Below, piece after piece: positions 46,628-58,469 of a stretch of DNA of 64,000 nt. A program made the position numbers and the translations under genes. Where the stretch lies: NCBI GenBank assembly GCA_017979445.1, contig CM030715.1, positions 27,939,169-28,003,168 of the forward strand. Reading direction: 5' to 3'. The notes beneath the pieces are model-generated. The model made no database searches and had not been told where the DNA came from. It was given only the letters and a program-made list of their open reading frames with translations. How positions within the stretch are numbered: position 1 is the first letter of the stretch; every line of letters begins with the position of its first letter. The stretch is from Akebia trifoliata (taxonomy: Eukaryota; Streptophyta; Magnoliopsida; Ranunculales; Lardizabalaceae).

Positions 46628-47022
46628 CTAATCGTACCAATCAAGAAACAAACTATCTCTTCATACCTCAATGAATCTGATTCATTCTAAAGGGACGAAC
46701 CACCAATACGAAAGCAAACATAGAATCACATAGTTTAATGTTAGAATAAAAATATTCCTTCTATAGTTAATTTGCCTTTTTTGTTTAGCTTTATTATTTA
46801 TTTATTTAGAAATTCGGCTGCTAGATGTTCAAATATGATGCCAATATTCGATCTATGTCCCTACACAAATGAACAAATCAAGGTGTATAAACACCCTCGA
46901 GAATTTCGCACCAGCTGTTGCATGCCACCACCCTTACAGCTACACCACCTTATTTAACTCCCAAACCCAAAACTCATGCATCTTCAATAATCTTTGAGGG
47001 AGAGTGTGTAGAGAAAGACTAC

Positions 47023-50000
47023 ATGACTGCTACACCAGAAATAGGTGACACATCGAGCCCAGCTTCAACACCTATAGCCAAGGAAGGAGAGAAAGATTCA
47101 GTTTCGGCTGATACTCGTAACCTATCGGTTAAGATACCAAGGGCTATGACCATGGGAGAAGAGAAAGAATTGGTCTCGGCCGATGTTCATAACGTATCGG
47201 TGAAGATCCAAAGGGCTAAAGATGTTTATAAGGAATTTGCAGGAATGGAGGAGCAACCAACCATTGGAGAAATTGTGCTTTGGTATCTATATGAGCTATG
47301 TTCCTACTTTATTCATACAGTTCTTATTCCAATTGTGTTCCCTCTCATCATCAGCCAAACTGTACCTCTTACACAACTGCAAAAGCACGGATCGACTACC
47401 AACTCTAAGGGATCATCATGTAATACAAAAGAATTACAACTGTAAGTTATTCTTATTTCTTTTTTCTCAATATTTTTGTATTTTTTATTTTCCCTTTTAA
47501 TTAATTTCTTGAAAAGTGATAAATAAAAAAAAAAAAACAATAACCTTCACCTGAGATTTTAAGTAGCTATTACAAATTTGCAATCGTAATCCCACAGTTT
47601 ATAATGACAATCAATAATTGAAGTTTTAAGTTATTTATCAAAATTTTCTGAATTTTTTTCTCATTCCCATAAAATATCTACACTATGAACTTGCTCAACT
47701 ATGACCACGCAACAATTTTGTTGTGTGGTAACTTCAAGTGATGACTCATTTTTATTTTTTTTATTTGCTAAACATGCAAGCGATAAGTGGTTAATGGAAG
47801 TGAAGATGGGTTCAAAGAGATTTGAACCTAGGTCATAGGATCAACTCTCCTCAAGCATTTACCACTTAGCTAAGTGACACCTTCAAAAAAGATCAAAAAT
47901 TATGTTTTAAAACAACCATCATGATGTTTTAAAAAACTTCAAGTAGCGACTCACTGCTTCTTTGAATTTTAAAATGGAAAATAAGCCTCTCTTGTATTTT
48001 GGAAGTTAAAACCACGAATTCATTATTTTATTTTATTTTATTGAATTTTAGAAATGACAAAGAATCCACTTCAAAAAAAAAAATACCATAATTTTTTACA
48101 CTGCTATTATATGTCTTTATTGATTAGATCATTGGGAAATACCCAAAAAGTATATATAACAATAGGTAAGAGGAAGTCTATGTCAAAAGTTTTGACATTT
48201 TCAATAAAAAAAAAGCTCATCACTAGTAAAAGTCAAGAGCTCATCATTTCTAAAAATATTGTAATTTTCAATCATAGCATCTTTTGGATATTATTATATA
48301 TATTTTTTGAATAATTTGTAATAAATCAATCAAATACATAATAACAATCAGATGGATTTATAAATCAAAGTTATGGCATTTTTAAAAGTAGTAATCCCAG
48401 TGCTTATTAAAGCAAATGATTTTGCTACCTCTAAAAATTTTCATAACTTTTAATCCTCACGTGTTTGGCTATTATTAATCATATATGGATTTAGGGTAGC
48501 ACACAATATAGATCTACTCAAAAGTCATATAATAAAAAATCGAAAAGATGCACGGGTCAAATTTGCAGAGAGCTTGCTGCATTTAGAAGCAACAAACTCG
48601 TTACTTTTAAAAAATTCTATTACTTTTAATCCTAACATTTGTTTGGTTATATTATATGCATGCATGCATGTATGTATGTCTTTTTAATAGTAATAAATAA
48701 TCTACCTAAAAAACATATATAATAAGAGTTAAGTGTGAATTGTGTCTACATGACATAATTTGATTAGGAAATAAACACATTGGGCTGCGTGAACGGCTCA
48801 ATTAGGAGCCCGAGGTGTTTTAAACACCAATTAAAGTGTGTCACATAGACACCTAACATATTTTATAGGAATGGGACATCATATTGGATTCTGAGTCATA
48901 TAATAATAGTTAAATGGATGCCCACAAAAAAAGTAGTGGTATTTTAAAAGTTGCAAGTTTCGTTGCTTCTAAAACCTTTAAAAGAAAAGGGATTTCTCTA
49001 ATTTAAATTTCAAAATTTTTGATGTCTTATTAGCCACTTTAAATTCTAAAGAAGTAATGAATTTGCCTGTTAGAGTTTATCATAAGCAACAAAATCATTG
49101 ATTGGTCACGGTTGAGTAACTTTATATTGTATGTTTTCATGGAAATGAGAAATGTTTTTATAACAAAAATTGATAAATAATATAAATCTTGTAAAAACAA
49201 TGAAAATGTTGGTTGTTATTTCAATTTCTCATTACAAATCTTCAAAGTGTGATTACAATAGTTGTTTGAAGCTTCATATAAGACAAAAGAGACGATAATG
49301 TACAAGAAGGTTCTATAAACATGAAGTGATATTTACAATCTTTTTTTAAGGTGAGGTTAGGTGAGGCGACATTTAGAGCATCTCCAACATACTCTTTAAC
49401 GTTTGTTAGTTTTTTACTTTAAAGAGTGAAAGATGAAAAACTGTCTCCTAGAGACTCTTTAAAAGTAAGTGTTAAAATGAAGAAGGACCTTCCACTCTCT
49501 ATATGTATATATATTGAGCTTGATCCAAGATATTGAAAATGGACAACTATCAAACTCCCAAAACTTAAAATTAAAATTTAATGATGAAAAATAATTTTTT
49601 ATTTTCTACAAACTTGTAGCATCGGATTATGTTTTTGGATGTCAAAATGTGAGTTCAAAACCCTTAATAGAATTTAAGTAGGTTTTAGCAAATATTTGTT
49701 TGTGAAGTAAAATAATATTAGATGTTAAAAATAGAAAAAGAAGTATTGATTCAATTGGAGTTTGGATCAAATTTTATAATAGTTAAAATAATTTTTGTAA
49801 TTTTTTTTTAAAACAAAAGATGCTCTTTATTTTAAAGAACTTTGTTGGAGATGCTCTTAGTTGAAAAAAGATTTACTAATTGGATTGTTAAGTTGCCACC
49901 TAGAAATTTGGAGCATGAATTTAGAAAGAAAATCCTATTTTAGGATCCATTAAACAGTTTTCCCAAAATTATTTGAAACAAACTTCATAGTTCATATACT

Positions 50001-51307
50001 TGTATTAATATTTCCATTGTAGGTATCAAGGTCTAACCATTCCTTCAATAACGATCAAAGATTACGATTTCTCACCCCTGGAGTTGACTTCAATTTCATG
50101 GGCAGCCGGGATAATTCTTGCCAGCCCCCTCCTCGCCCACATCAGTCCCCACCTAGACCATGGCCGCAACCAACACATCATATTTGGCTGCGCCACCGCC
50201 GTTGGCACTTTCTTTACCCTTCCCGTCGGATTTTTCAAAGTTTCATGGATACTCCCACCATATCTTGCAATCATTGTCATTGCAAGCATCATCGCCACTG
50301 CATCCCACACCCGTCACCTTGGCCTAATGGTCCGCGGCTTCACCAATTCCTCTCCCTTTGATAGCCAATTTCCCAAGCGTAGGTCGGTCTCGAGCTGGCT
50401 CACACTCTACGCCACTGCTGCAGGTTGTCTCGGTGCTGGCATCATGGCTGCCTTCACTTTCCGCATGCTCCACTTCTCCGAAAAGCTCTTAAGCTTATGG
50501 GTTGTCTCCATTTTTAGTGGCCTAAAATGGGCTGTCGGTACAACCCATGCTTTCTCCGTAAACCGACCCGGTTCGACCACATCTGTACCACCTTCAACAT
50601 GGAGCCATACCTTTTCCATATTCAAGTACCCATATGCAATTGGAACCCTAATTGGCATATTCCTATCATCGTTTACATCAACGTGCATTTTTACGGGAGG
50701 CATGTTGCATGTTGCAGGACAATTATGTTTCAAACCAGTCTATTTTCTCTTTTTATGGCTAATATATTTCATCTTCCCCCTGTGTTCTCTCCCTTTATTG
50801 CACCCATTGCAAGTACTTCTGAAGACCGATGCCATGAGAATGAAACTACTCGGATTATTTATTTCAGCCATTGTTTCTGGATTTGGATTCTATTTTCAAG
50901 ACAAGATTTGGCATCAACACCACATTTTGTTCATGGTGGCACTACAAGGCACGGCTTCGGGGATCTTGCATGCTTTTGGAAGAGTTCTATTGTTGGATTG
51001 CACTCCAGCAAGAAAAGAAGGCGTGTTTTCAGCATGGTTTGCATGGGTTAGAGCTATGGGTGCTTGTGGTGGATTTGCGATTGCATCAATGTTCCCGGGC
51101 GATGTTAGCTTGACATTTGGTATAACATTTTTTAGTGCCATTGCAGGAATGTTAATCATGATTTTTGGGAATATAAGTAGTTATGGTGGGGCTGTAGCTG
51201 CTGGTCATGTGAGGGAGGAAGCGAGTGAAAAAGGTTCACCTGTGCAAGGGTTGGATAGGAGTGGTGAAGGTAAGGGTAATGTGTATGTGGAGTCAAGGGA
51301 AGAGTAG
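47023..51307 (+). CDS. Multi-pass membrane protein, two exons, MFS/Atg22-like topology
   Basis: Exons 47023-47441 and 50023-51307 join in frame across GT-AG borders to give 567 residues. The start at 47023 is chosen because it opens the conserved-looking N-terminus; an in-frame ATG at 46918 would add 35 residues. An N-terminal soluble region of about 80 residues with two similar 'ADxxNxSVKIxRA' segments is followed by 'EEQPTIGEIVLWYLYELC' and about 12 hydrophobic spans. A hydrophilic tail closes the protein. The 12-span layout and the 'WYLYELCSYFIHTVL' start recall major facilitator-type transporters, including the vacuolar effluxer Atg22 family. I do not recognise the exact family, so substrate and compartment are unknown. 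Exon 2 is GC-richer than its surroundings, as expected of real coding sequence. The 2.58-kb intron holds a Tourist-like MITE and a SINE. Confidence 0.8.
47757..47885 (-). repeat. tRNA-derived SINE copy
   Basis: On the minus strand, 'TTAGCTAAGTGGTAA' fits a pol III A-box and, about 40 bp on, 'GGTTCAAATCTC' fits a B-box. 'TTTGAACCCATCTTCAC', 'CATTAACCACTT' and an A-rich tail follow. Together they describe a tRNA-derived SINE. The downstream part matches the copy at 18985-19112. It lies in the intron of the membrane-protein gene. It does not fold as a complete tRNA gene. Confidence 0.65.
49376..49856. mobile_element. Tourist-like (PIF/Harbinger) MITE, 481 bp
   Basis: The ends are an exact 14-bp inverted repeat, GAGCATCTCCAACA, with similarity continuing into 'CTCTTTAA'. 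The flanks are TTA on both sides (49373-49375 and 49857-49859), the 3-bp target duplication typical of PIF/Harbinger elements. The interior is AT-rich and non-coding. It ends 166 bp before exon 2 of the membrane-protein gene. Confidence 0.85.
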
Positions 51308-52430
51308 AAAACTGATTTAGCTACTCTTTTTTTTTAAAAATCAAAATAAGTTTTAATTAATATCTATTTGTTTCCTATTATTTGTTTAAGGGAGATTAAT
51401 TCCAATTTGCTTAATTAGCTTTATTATTTATTTCCCCTATAATCAAAGGGTTTGTGTCCAATTGAAGGTTTTTACTCTTTAGACTTACTCATTGGATGTA
51501 GTATTATTGATTTTTACCCAAAAAGGTAGAATAGAATTGTGAAAGTCCCATTTTAATCCACTATTCATTTTAAAATAGTTGTTTTACCCCGTTTGAAGTG
51601 AAATATTTTAATTCGAAAATGGTGATTTACCATTTTTGAAAGTAAAACGAACAGTGCGCTAAAGTGGTAATTTTGCAAATTTTTCAGACATCTTTTGGAA
51701 GATCGGCCTAGATTATAAATACCTCCATTTTTTGTTGGAAAAATTACATATATTAAAGAGTGTGTGATTGTAGAGAAAATATTTTCTTGAAAAATGTTCT
51801 TACGAGAAAAAATTTACTCATAAAAAATCGGTCCATGTTTGATTGCACCAAGGAAAATGTCAAAAAAGGGAGTTGGTTTTTTAATATTTAGGGGTTACTC
51901 AAGTGACTTGTAGGACCAGTGGGAGATTCTTAATAATGATACCATTGAAGAGTTATTATGTGTATGTATGACCTAGATCTCAAAGATTTATAATAAGAGC
52001 AAAATTATTTATTGCAGATATTTGGGTGCATGACATAGTTTTATTTGTTTTGAGATGATCAATGAGGTACGAGTATTGCGAAGTCCTCATTTTGTGGTGT
52101 ATATTGGCGATTTTTTTATTTTGCCTTTTGCTTAGTGTAATCAAAATCCGGGATCTACCAATAACATGAGCCTGCATGTATTGAATGCCTCCCAAATTTA
52201 CAAATTACTCTTATTAGGCTTGATGTGTAGGGCTTAAACTTCAAGTGTTCCGAATCCGAATTTAGCAAGTTTGGTTTCTTCAAGTATATCCAAATTAAAA
52301 AATGAGTCGAATATGGGATGATGTCCCTTAACCCAAGTTGGATACAGATCCATCCTTATATCTACATAGATCCAAATAATATATTACTTTGTGAGTTATA
52401 TTTTGTAGGGTATTTTTTTTTTTCAACTAC
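51308..52430. other. 3' flank of the membrane-protein gene
   Basis: No second gene is seen in this 1.1-kb stretch up to the LTR retrotransposon. The first few hundred AT-rich bases probably include the 3' UTR. A 'CCAAATCCGAATTT'-type repeat occurs near 52240-52370. Confidence 0.55.
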
Positions 52431-53625
52431 TGATGAGACTATCGTTGTTCTTCTCACCGGAGTTAATAATAATCTTAGTTTTACCTTACTTGTGGGGCAA
52501 GTAGGGGATCGAACCCAAGAGAAAGGAGGAATAGAGCTAAGCTAAGAAGATAAAATCCAAATTAACTAAAAGGAATTAAAATTGTTTTTCTTTTTATTTT
52601 TGAACTTATAAGAAGATGTAAAATTGCTAGAAAATAAACTAAAGTAAATGAAATTAAAAGCAAGTAAACTTATGAATTAAAACACCATTGGAGGTGGATC
52701 TACCTAGAACATGTTGATGAGCAATTCCTAATCTCTAGCCTTTTTATAACTCAATCGTAAGGGCTTGGTGTTAACTCCTTAAATCGGAAGGTTTTGCAAA
52801 TTAAATGAAATAAGATAACAAAAACAAAGTATAATTCTTTGAAAACTTCCTACTACCAATTATCTAATTTAAGCATACTTTATCTTGATCTAATCTAAGC
52901 ATAAAGTATCTATATTAAGAATAAAATGTGCAAGAAACTTAAAGAGAACTCATAAGCATTTTCAATAAAAGAAAGGCATAAAATTAGAAATAACACAAGA
53001 ACTTGTTCTAGGCTTTTTCCACTCTCCAATGGAGGGGAACTTAGCCTAATGTCATTGCAAGAGAGGGAAGATAAGAGATGAAAGAACTTTTCTTCATTTC
53101 ATGGAGACAATTACAACTTCTTCTTCTTTTACTTCTTACAAGACTATTTAACCAAAAGAAAATAACTAGAAAATGAAAATACAAAAAATAAGAGAATAGG
53201 CTAAGAGCCTTAGATTAAAGGAGTCTTGGATAAGAGAACCAAGATGAGACTCTTTCTCTAGAAATGATAGCTCTATTTATAGAGAAAATGTGTGTAGAAG
53301 AGTCTAAAAGTAGCCTCCACTTTTCTTTGCACAAAAAGACAAAAGAGGAGAATATGAGTTAAGGATTAGGGCATTCCAAAGTGGGCCCAAATGCTTTTAT
53401 CTTGAGAATTTGATTCCAATTTATTGATTTTCTACACAAGAAACACACGTAATTAGATTTATCTAGTAAATGAATTTATTTATATATAATTAAGCCTAAT
53501 TAACATTCAACGTGGTGATTTGGGGCTTATCATGATTATTATCTTAATATGGATAAATAGGTACAAAAATCAAGATAAATATCCGAAAAATGTGTGTATA
53601 ATTGAGTGTTTGGAAACACTCATCA
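52431..53625 (-). repeat. LTR at the 3' end of the retrotransposon
   Basis: 1195 bp, TG...CA ends with extended TGATGAG/CTCATCA inverts. Nearly identical to 61698-62891. As the element reads on the minus strand, this left copy is the 3' LTR. Confidence 0.96.
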
Positions 53626-53638
53626 CACCCCCAAACTT
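53626..53638 (-). other. Polypurine tract
   Basis: On the minus strand AAGTTTGGGGGTG directly abuts the 3' LTR. This is the expected place and composition for the plus-strand primer of reverse transcription. Confidence 0.82.
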
Positions 53639-54900
53639 ACCTTTTTCTAGTCCTTAGAAAATAAAACTGCCACTTTCGCAGGCACCTCGACTGCATTTAG
53701 CGAATGCATCAAGCCCTTGAACCTCTAGGTTACCCCTAATGGACGAGTTTGACTCGTGAGGGTTTGCAGAAAATATACCCACAAAATTTGAAAACAACTT
53801 TGAAGTAAAAATAGTCAAAATCAAAACTTATATTGAAAAGCACAAGTCTTTTTTTTTTTTCAATCAATTGGAAGTATTGCTTGGTATAGAGTCCCAACCC
53901 TTATTTCTCTATGACAAAACTTAGACTTAAATTGACCTTTGAGCGATAGTGATTCTAACTCAAAAATTTAAGAGATTCGATTTCCTCAAATGAGTTTCAA
54001 CCTTCTAACTACTCAAGAATAACTGGAGTAACTTAGGGTTTAATTCTAAACTTAGCATCCTGTCTGGGGTAGTGAGAAGTGTGGATATTCACTTTAATAC
54101 CTCTAAGGGGCTTTATCTGTGATATTCCAGTATACTCACATTTTTACACTTGATGGCTTCACCCTACTAAAACTTTACATAAACTTTTAGATCTTTGATT
54201 TTTTTTTTTTGAAAGGTCTCTTTTTTTTCTATTACTTCTTCATTATTTTTCTAAGAAAAGTAGGCAGCCCTTTTCAAGGTACACAGTCTAATTCAATGGT
54301 TGCTGTACAAGGTGTATACAACCCAGTTCTGTTTTTCTTCTAATCAGCCAACCAATTGAACAAGGAAGTCAAAGTTCATCAAACCTAGTTTTTCCTTAAA
54401 CTCTGGTAGAAAGAAGGTAATAAGCTCTTTTAATACAATCTAACTCTTGGTAACCTTATTAGAAGTGACTATAAACCAAAAGATAACTTTGCTCTAATTT
54501 TTGCCTAAGAGAAATACAAATGGGGACTCCAGATCATAGCTTCCAATGAAAGATGATTAAATATTTTTAACTAAGTGCTTAAAGATACAAGTTAAGATTT
54601 TGAGTAAAATACAACAAAGTCGCCAAAAAAAAAATTTTTTTTTTTTTTTTTTGAAAGAAGAAAATAATAAATGGAAATCCGACCCATACACCCCCAAACT
54701 TAAACATTATATTGTCCTCAATATTTCAACATATACATGCAAAAGTAAAATTGAAATTGACAAAATGAAATGAAGTGGGTTAGATAGCACCTGAGACAGA
54801 CCCTATAGTCCTGTTGATATTTAACACAATGTCCCTTGAAGTGTATGGATTGTCTCCCAAAAGTGCTAAGTTTAACGTCTTTAGCTAGACGAAAACATAG
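53639..54900 (-). other. Non-coding region between integrase and 3' LTR
   Basis: About 1.26 kb with no open frame of note. In many Athila elements this is where an env-like frame lies; none is present here. A second polypurine-like motif is at 54688-54702. Confidence 0.6.
54688..54702 (-). other. Second polypurine-like motif
   Basis: On the minus strand TAAGTTTGGGGGTGT, sharing the AAGTTTGGGGGTG core with the tract at 53626-53638 but 1.06 kb inside the element. Confidence 0.55.
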
Positions 54901-56085
54901 TTAATTTTGATAGACGGGATCATCGAGAAAAAGAACTTCCTCATGCGGAACATACTCGAGAAACGGTTTGAGACGTTGGCCATTCACTTTGAAAGTGGAT
55001 CCGTCCTTAGGATTAAGGACTTCAACAGCACCATGGGGGTAAACTGTTTGGATAATATAAGGGCCAGTCCATCGAGACTTAAGTTTTCCAAGAAAAAGGT
55101 GGAGTCTATTATCATACAACAAAACTTTTTGATTAGGAATGAAATTCCTCCTAAGAATGTGCCTATCGTGAAAGAATTTGGTACGCTCTTTGTACCTTTT
55201 GGCACAATCATACGAGTCATTTCTAATCTCTTCTAACTCGTCTAGTTGTAACTTTTGCTTCTCACCGGCTTTATCAAAATCAAAGTTGAGGCGTTTGATC
55301 GCCCAATATGCACGATGTTCTAATTCTACAAGGAGATGGCAGGCCTTGCCAAAAACTAACCGGTAGGGAGACATCCCTATGGGTGTCTTGAATGCAGTCT
55401 TATAGGCCTAGAGTGAATCACTCAATCTCAAAGACCAATCTTTCCTTGAAGGATTGACTGTTTTTTCTAAGATAATCTTTATTTTCCTGTTAGAAATCTT
55501 CACTTGTCCACTTGTTTGTGTGTGGTAAGGTGTTGCAACCTTATGCGTTATGAGGTATTTCTTCATCAACGCAGTAAAGATCTTGTTGCAAAAATGCGAG
55601 CCATCATCACTTATGATAGCTCGCGGAGTACCAAATCTTGAAAAAATCGTCTCCTTGATGAATTTTATCACAACCTTGTGATCGTTAGTTCTAAATGCCA
55701 CAGCTTTGACCCATTTTGACACATAGTCAACAGCAACTAGGATGTATTGGTAACCCTGGGAGATAGGAAAAGGTCCCATGAAGTCTATACCCCACACGTC
55801 AAAAATTTCGATGATCAGTATAGGATTTTGAGGCATTTCATTTCTCTTAGAGATTTTTCCTAATCTTTGACATCTATCACAAGATTTGCTAAACTCGTGG
55901 GCATCACGAAAAATACTAGGCCAGAAAAAATCGCATTGTAGGATTTTCATGGCGGTCTTCTTACCACTGAAGTGCCCTCCGCAGACATGATTATGGCAAA
56001 ACTCTAGGATACTGACTTGCTCACAGGTTGGAATACAACGTCTAATGATTTGATCATGACAATACTTAAATAAGTATGGCTCATC
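54901..56085 (-). pseudogene. Retrotransposon integrase region
   Basis: The zinc-binding HHCC module lies around 55960-55850, with 'CDRCQRLGK' as its second half. The core follows with 'WGIDFMGPF' (first Asp) and 'ISDDGSHF' (second Asp). At the third catalytic position, where the family has GQxE, the sequence reads 'GQVK', so the glutamate of the D,D,E triad is replaced. A stop codon at 55408-55410 interrupts the domain before '[11 protein letters not shown]'. The C-terminal part (55374-54901) has 'KSRWTGPY' and ends at a natural-looking stop. Not functional as written. Confidence 0.9.
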
Positions 56086-56625
56086 CTAGAAATACCATTT
56101 TGTTTTTGACAGAAAACGGAGTTTCTCTTGACTAGTCATTTCGACTGGGAATTGACCTGTAACTAGGTAGTTGACAATGTCCGCATACCATGGAGCATTG
56201 GCTTGAGAGATTTGCATAAGTTGCTCATCGGGAAAGGATTCAGAGATGGGTAAGGATTCTTCGGATGGCTTGTTAACTATCCTAGACAAGTGATCAGCTA
56301 CGACATTTTCTGCCCATTTTTTGTCTCGGATCTCGAGATCAAACTCTTGTAGAAGTAGAATCCAACGGATTAACCTTGCTTTAGCATCTTTCTTTGATAG
56401 AAGGTACTTCAATGCTGCGTGGTCTGTGTAGATTACGACTTTAGATCCTATGAAGTAGGGGCGGAATTTTTCAATGGCATAGACCACTGCTAGCATTTCC
56501 TTCTCTGTTGTAGAGTAATTAAGCTGAGCATCGTTTAGGGTTTTACTAGCATATTGGATAACATGAGGTTGTTTTTCAATTCGCTGACCCAAAACAGCGC
56601 CTATGCATAATCTGAAGCGTCGCAC
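56086..56625 (-). pseudogene. Retrotransposon RNase H region
   Basis: A 179-codon frame with the RNase H signatures '[26 protein letters not shown]', shown here as two motifs around '[10 protein letters not shown]', then '[12 protein letters not shown]' and 'ADHLSRI'. It is linked to the reverse transcriptase by a frameshift at about 56605. It is separated from integrase by an in-frame stop at 56086-56088. Confidence 0.9.
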
Positions 56626-58469
56626 ATAACTTCGAATGGAATGCTCCAGTTTGGAGGTTGAATAATGGGTGCCGAGGTTAACTCGGACTTGAGCTTGTTA
56701 AACGCAGAGAGACATGACTCTGAAAAGTTGAAAGGAACATCCTTTCCCAATAGCTCACATAAAGGCTTCGAGATTTTCCCGAAATCTTTAATAAATCTAC
56801 AATAAAAACCCGCATGGCCTAGGAATGATCTAATTTCTTTGACCGTTCTAGGAGGTGGTAATTTTTCAATTAGACCTACCTTTGCCTTATCTACCTCAAT
56901 CCCCTTAGCAGAAACAATGTGTCCTAGCACAATCCCTGATGTTACCATGAAATGACATTTTTCCCAATTGAGGACTAGATTGACCTCTTTACAACGTACA
57001 AGGACCAAAGTCAAGTGATGGAGACATTCCTCAAAACTTGGTCCGAAAATTGAAAAATCGTCCATAAACACTTCGAAATATCTTTCTAACATGTAGGAAA
57101 ATATACTCATCATGCACCGTTGAAAAGTAGCGGGTGCATTACACAATCCAAAAGGCATGCGACGATACGCGAAAGTTCCAAAGGGACAGGTGAACGTTGT
57201 TTTCTCTTGATCGATTGGAGCAACAGGTATCTGGTTGTACCCGGAATAACCATCTAAGAAGTAATAATAAGAATGTCCTGCTAGACGCTCTAACATTTGA
57301 TCAATGAAAGGTAAGGGGAAATGATCCTTAGGAGTCATCGAGTTGAGTTTCCTATAATCGATACACACTCTCCATCCATTTTGGACTCGAGTGGGGATTA
57401 ATTCGTTGTCTTGGTTCACTACCACAGTGATACCAGATTTCTTAGGAACTACTTGTATAGGACTCACCCAACGACTGTCAGAGATAGGATAGATAATACC
57501 CGCATCTAGCAATTTCATCACTTCCATCCGAACCACGTCTTTCATGATAGGATTTAGTCGTCTCTGAGGTTCTAAGGAAGGTTTAGCAAAATCCTCTAAA
57601 CGAATGTGGTGCATCACCACAGATGGACTAATTCCCTTGATGTCAGCTATGCTCCAACCAATAGCTTCTTGATGTTCCCTTAATACTCCTAACAACTTTC
57701 CCTCTTGCACTTCATTGAGGTGAGAGGAAATGATCACAGGCAAGGTTTGATTCTTGCCAAGAAATGCATATCTCAAGGTCTCTGGAAGAGACTTGAGTTC
57801 CAATTTTGGAGGCTCGACATGAGAAGGAACAAGATTGGATGTGCGCACAGGAAGACTTTCAGCTTTTGCGTGCCACCGCACAGAATCTAAGAGTGGAACG
57901 AATTCAAGCAAAGCATTGACTTCGCTTATAGACTCTTCTACGTCCAAGTCAAGGCCAAAGTGAGCCAAACATTTTGTTAGGGGATTAGAGTACCCTAACT
58001 CTTGATACGTCTGATTGACTAGCATATCTATCATGTTCACTTCCTCCATACCATCATCTACATCAATTCCTTGGAAATTGTGGAAGACGTTCAGTTTCAC
58101 TTTCATATCCCCAAATGCTAAAGTCATAATTCCGTTTCTACAACGAATGACTGCGTCAGACGTGACTAAGAATGGACGTCCTAAGATGATAGGAATATGA
58201 CTGTTCAAATTGATGACTGGCTCTGTGTCTAAGACAACAAAGTCAACAGGGAAATAAAAATCTTTGACTTTAACTATCACGTCCTCAACTATACCCTTTG
58301 GAATTTTTATGGACCTATCGGCTAGACTCAACGTGATATCTGTGGGTTTCAAAACCCCCAAACCTAATTGTTTATAAACCGAATATGGTAAAAGTTCACA
58401 CTGGCCCCTAAGTCTAAGAGACATTTTTCGACCACTTGATTTCCAATATGAATAGAAATTGTCGGACAT
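56601..58469 (-). pseudogene. Retrotransposon protease end and reverse transcriptase
   Basis: A 622-codon open stretch. It starts in the tail of the aspartic protease, continues through 'GWSIADIKGISPSV', and enters the reverse transcriptase with 'WRVCIDYRKLN', 'FPLPFIDQML', 'RMPFGLCNAPATFQRCM' and the catalytic 'FMDDF' box. The thumb and connection region has 'FLGHAGFYCRFI'. The core catalytic aspartates appear intact. Frameshifts at about 58390 (from the protease active site) and about 56605 (into RNase H) break the polyprotein. Confidence 0.93.

Noticed and set aside
47757..47885. Possible tRNA gene
   Set aside because: A- and B-box-like motifs are present but there is no acceptor stem or anticodon arm; a tRNA-derived SINE explains it better.
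50062..51159. Antisense and alternative frames over the membrane-protein exon
   Set aside because: They are shadows of the 408-codon hydrophobic frame on the plus strand; none has recognisable motifs.
52318..52545. Small frame repeated almost exactly at 61624-61812
   Set aside because: Both lie across the LTR starts of the retrotransposon, so the identity reflects the LTR repeat, not a conserved peptide.
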